A stretch of DNA of 5,231 bases from Chloroflexia bacterium (GTDB taxonomy: Bacteria > Chloroflexota > Chloroflexia > Thermomicrobiales > UBA6265), in NCBI GenBank assembly GCA_013696525.1, contig JACCYK010000535.1, forward strand, positions 1-5,231. The letters are read 5' to 3'. This document shows, in pieces, positions 4,533 through 5,231 of the stretch. Numbering within the stretch: the first letter of the stretch is position 1; every line of letters begins with the position of its first letter. The translations under genes were made by a program, and so were the position numbers. A model generated the notes under the pieces. The model was not told the DNA's origin and ran no database searches. It saw nothing but the letters and a program-made list of their open reading frames with translations.

Positions 4533-5231
4533 TCATCGCACAACTTCATTCACCGCCGGCGGCGCGAACGCGGCCAGCAGCGGGTCGTGGGTGCCGGTGG
4601 CAATGGCGGTGGCAACCAGCTCGGCGGTGCCCGGCGCTTCGACCGCGCCGGAGCGGAAATGGCCGGCGGCGACCCACAGCCCAGCGTGGCCGGGAACGGG
4701 GCCAATCATGGGGTCGATGGTGTCGGTCCCCGGTCGTAACCCGGTCCAGGTCCGCACCACCTCGCCTTGAAGCAAGATCGGGCAGAGGGTGCGGGTCAGG
4801 TTCAGCAGCCAGGCGACACCGTCCCCGGTCACCCGGCGGTCGAAGCCGGCGTCATGCTCTTCGGTGGCGGCGACGAGCGTGGTGCCGTCGCCCCGCGGCC
4901 GGACATAGCCGCCGTGACCGCTCAGGATGTGGCGCGGCTGCAGCGGTGCCCCGGCGAAGGCGATCAACTGCCCCTTGACCGGCTTCGTCGGCAGCTCGGC
5001 CTCGATCTGCCGGCCGAAGAAACAGGTCCAGGCGCCGGTGGCGAGGATCACCGTGCCCGCGGTCAGGTCGCGGTCGAACAGTCGGAGGCCGTGGACTCTG
5101 CCCTGGTCATGCAGCAGCTCGCCGGCCGGGGTGTCGGGCAAAATGACCGCGCCGAGGCTCGCCGCCGCGGCTGCCAGGGCCTGGGTCAGGCGGTGGACCG
5201 AGAGCGCCCCAGCGCCGGGCGACCACCAGAC
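4533..5231 (-). CDS. thiO: ThiO-like glycine oxidase (FAD-dependent), C-terminal 232 residues; 5' end beyond window
   Basis: ThiO oxidises glycine with O2 to iminoacetate (dehydroglycine) and H2O2. The imine serves ThiG in building the thiamine thiazole, or hydrolyses to glyoxylate. The N-terminal FAD-binding Rossmann motif lies beyond 5231; the frame runs open to the edge. Visible parts are the mid-domain SVHRLTQALAAAAASLGA, GTVILATGAW (second FAD contact), KPVKGQLIAF, GGYVRPRGDGTTLVAATEE, then TWTGLRPGT (near 4728-4750) and GHFRSG (near 4648-4666). The last two arginines correspond to conserved residues of the DAO/ThiO fold near the substrate and flavin. GLRPGT-(x)n-GHFRxG spacing is typical of ThiO rather than of D-amino-acid dehydrogenases, though a related glycine/D-amino-acid oxidase is possible. 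A TTG codon at 5139-5141 is internal, not the start, because conserved sequence continues before it. This is the most upstream visible gene of the operon. Confidence 0.9.
   Translation of the reverse strand, partial: VWWSPGAGALSVHRLTQALAAAAASLGAVILPDTPAGELLHDQGRVHGLRLFDRDLTAGTVILATGAWTCFFGRQIEAELPTKPVKGQLIAFAGAPLQPRHILSGHGGYVRPRGDGTTLVAATEEHDAGFDRRVTGDGVAWLLNLTRTLCPILLQGEVVRTWTGLRPGTDTIDPMIGPVPGHAGLWVAAGHFRSGAVEAPGTAELVATAIATGTHDPLLAAFAPPAVNEVVR

Noticed and set aside
1..5231. tRNA, rRNA, CRISPR array or complete insertion sequence
   Set aside because: No cloverleaf-like GTTCRA pattern in suitable context, no regularly spaced direct repeats and no transposase or integrase motifs were seen on either strand.

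Overview
This is a GC-rich bacterial window (about two thirds G+C by eye, strong G/C at third codon positions) in which every supported gene lies on the minus strand. Read in the direction of transcription, from position 5231 down to 1, the order is: the 3' part of a ThiO-type glycine oxidase (cut by the window edge), a CitE/HpcH-family CoA-ester lyase, two ECF-transporter ATPases, a 262-bp gap that breaks the otherwise tight spacing, the ECF transmembrane coupling protein EcfT, and the 5' two fifths or so of purH (cut by the other edge). Composition and gene content suggest a Chloroflexota/Thermomicrobia-like or other high-GC bacterium, but this is only an impression from composition and protein style.

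Layout. thiO ends 27 nt before the lyase. The lyase stop overlaps the GTG of the first ATPase (GTGA), and the first ATPase stop overlaps the ATG of the second (ATGA). This indicates one transcription unit with translational coupling. After the second ATPase the sequence changes: positions 1634-1762 are about 50% G+C and bounded by a 13/14-bp inverted repeat, as expected for a small inserted repeat. ecfT follows, then a 64-bp gap with a possible extended -10 promoter and a clear Shine-Dalgarno in front of purH. No intergenic stretch exceeds 300 bases.

How the genes may work together. The two ATPases and EcfT form an ECF energy-coupling module for vitamin or micronutrient uptake; no substrate-binding S component is visible. 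ThiO supplies the glycine-derived unit of the thiamine thiazole, and purH belongs to the purine pathway whose intermediate AIR also feeds the thiamine pyrimidine. A thiamine-related substrate is therefore the most economical guess, but it is only a guess.

Main points of interest. (1) The two ATPases carry complementary lesions, His to Gln in the H-loop of one and LSGGQ to LGYGG in the signature of the other. In a head-to-tail heterodimer both fall in the same composite ATP site, predicting an asymmetric ECF motor with one consensus and one degenerate site. (2) A perfect 14-bp inverted repeat with a 2-nt centre lies inside the conserved purH sequence for LHPxIHGG and coincides with atypical residues. 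(3) The inverted-repeat-bounded, AT-richer insert-like segment sits between the second ATPase gene and ecfT.
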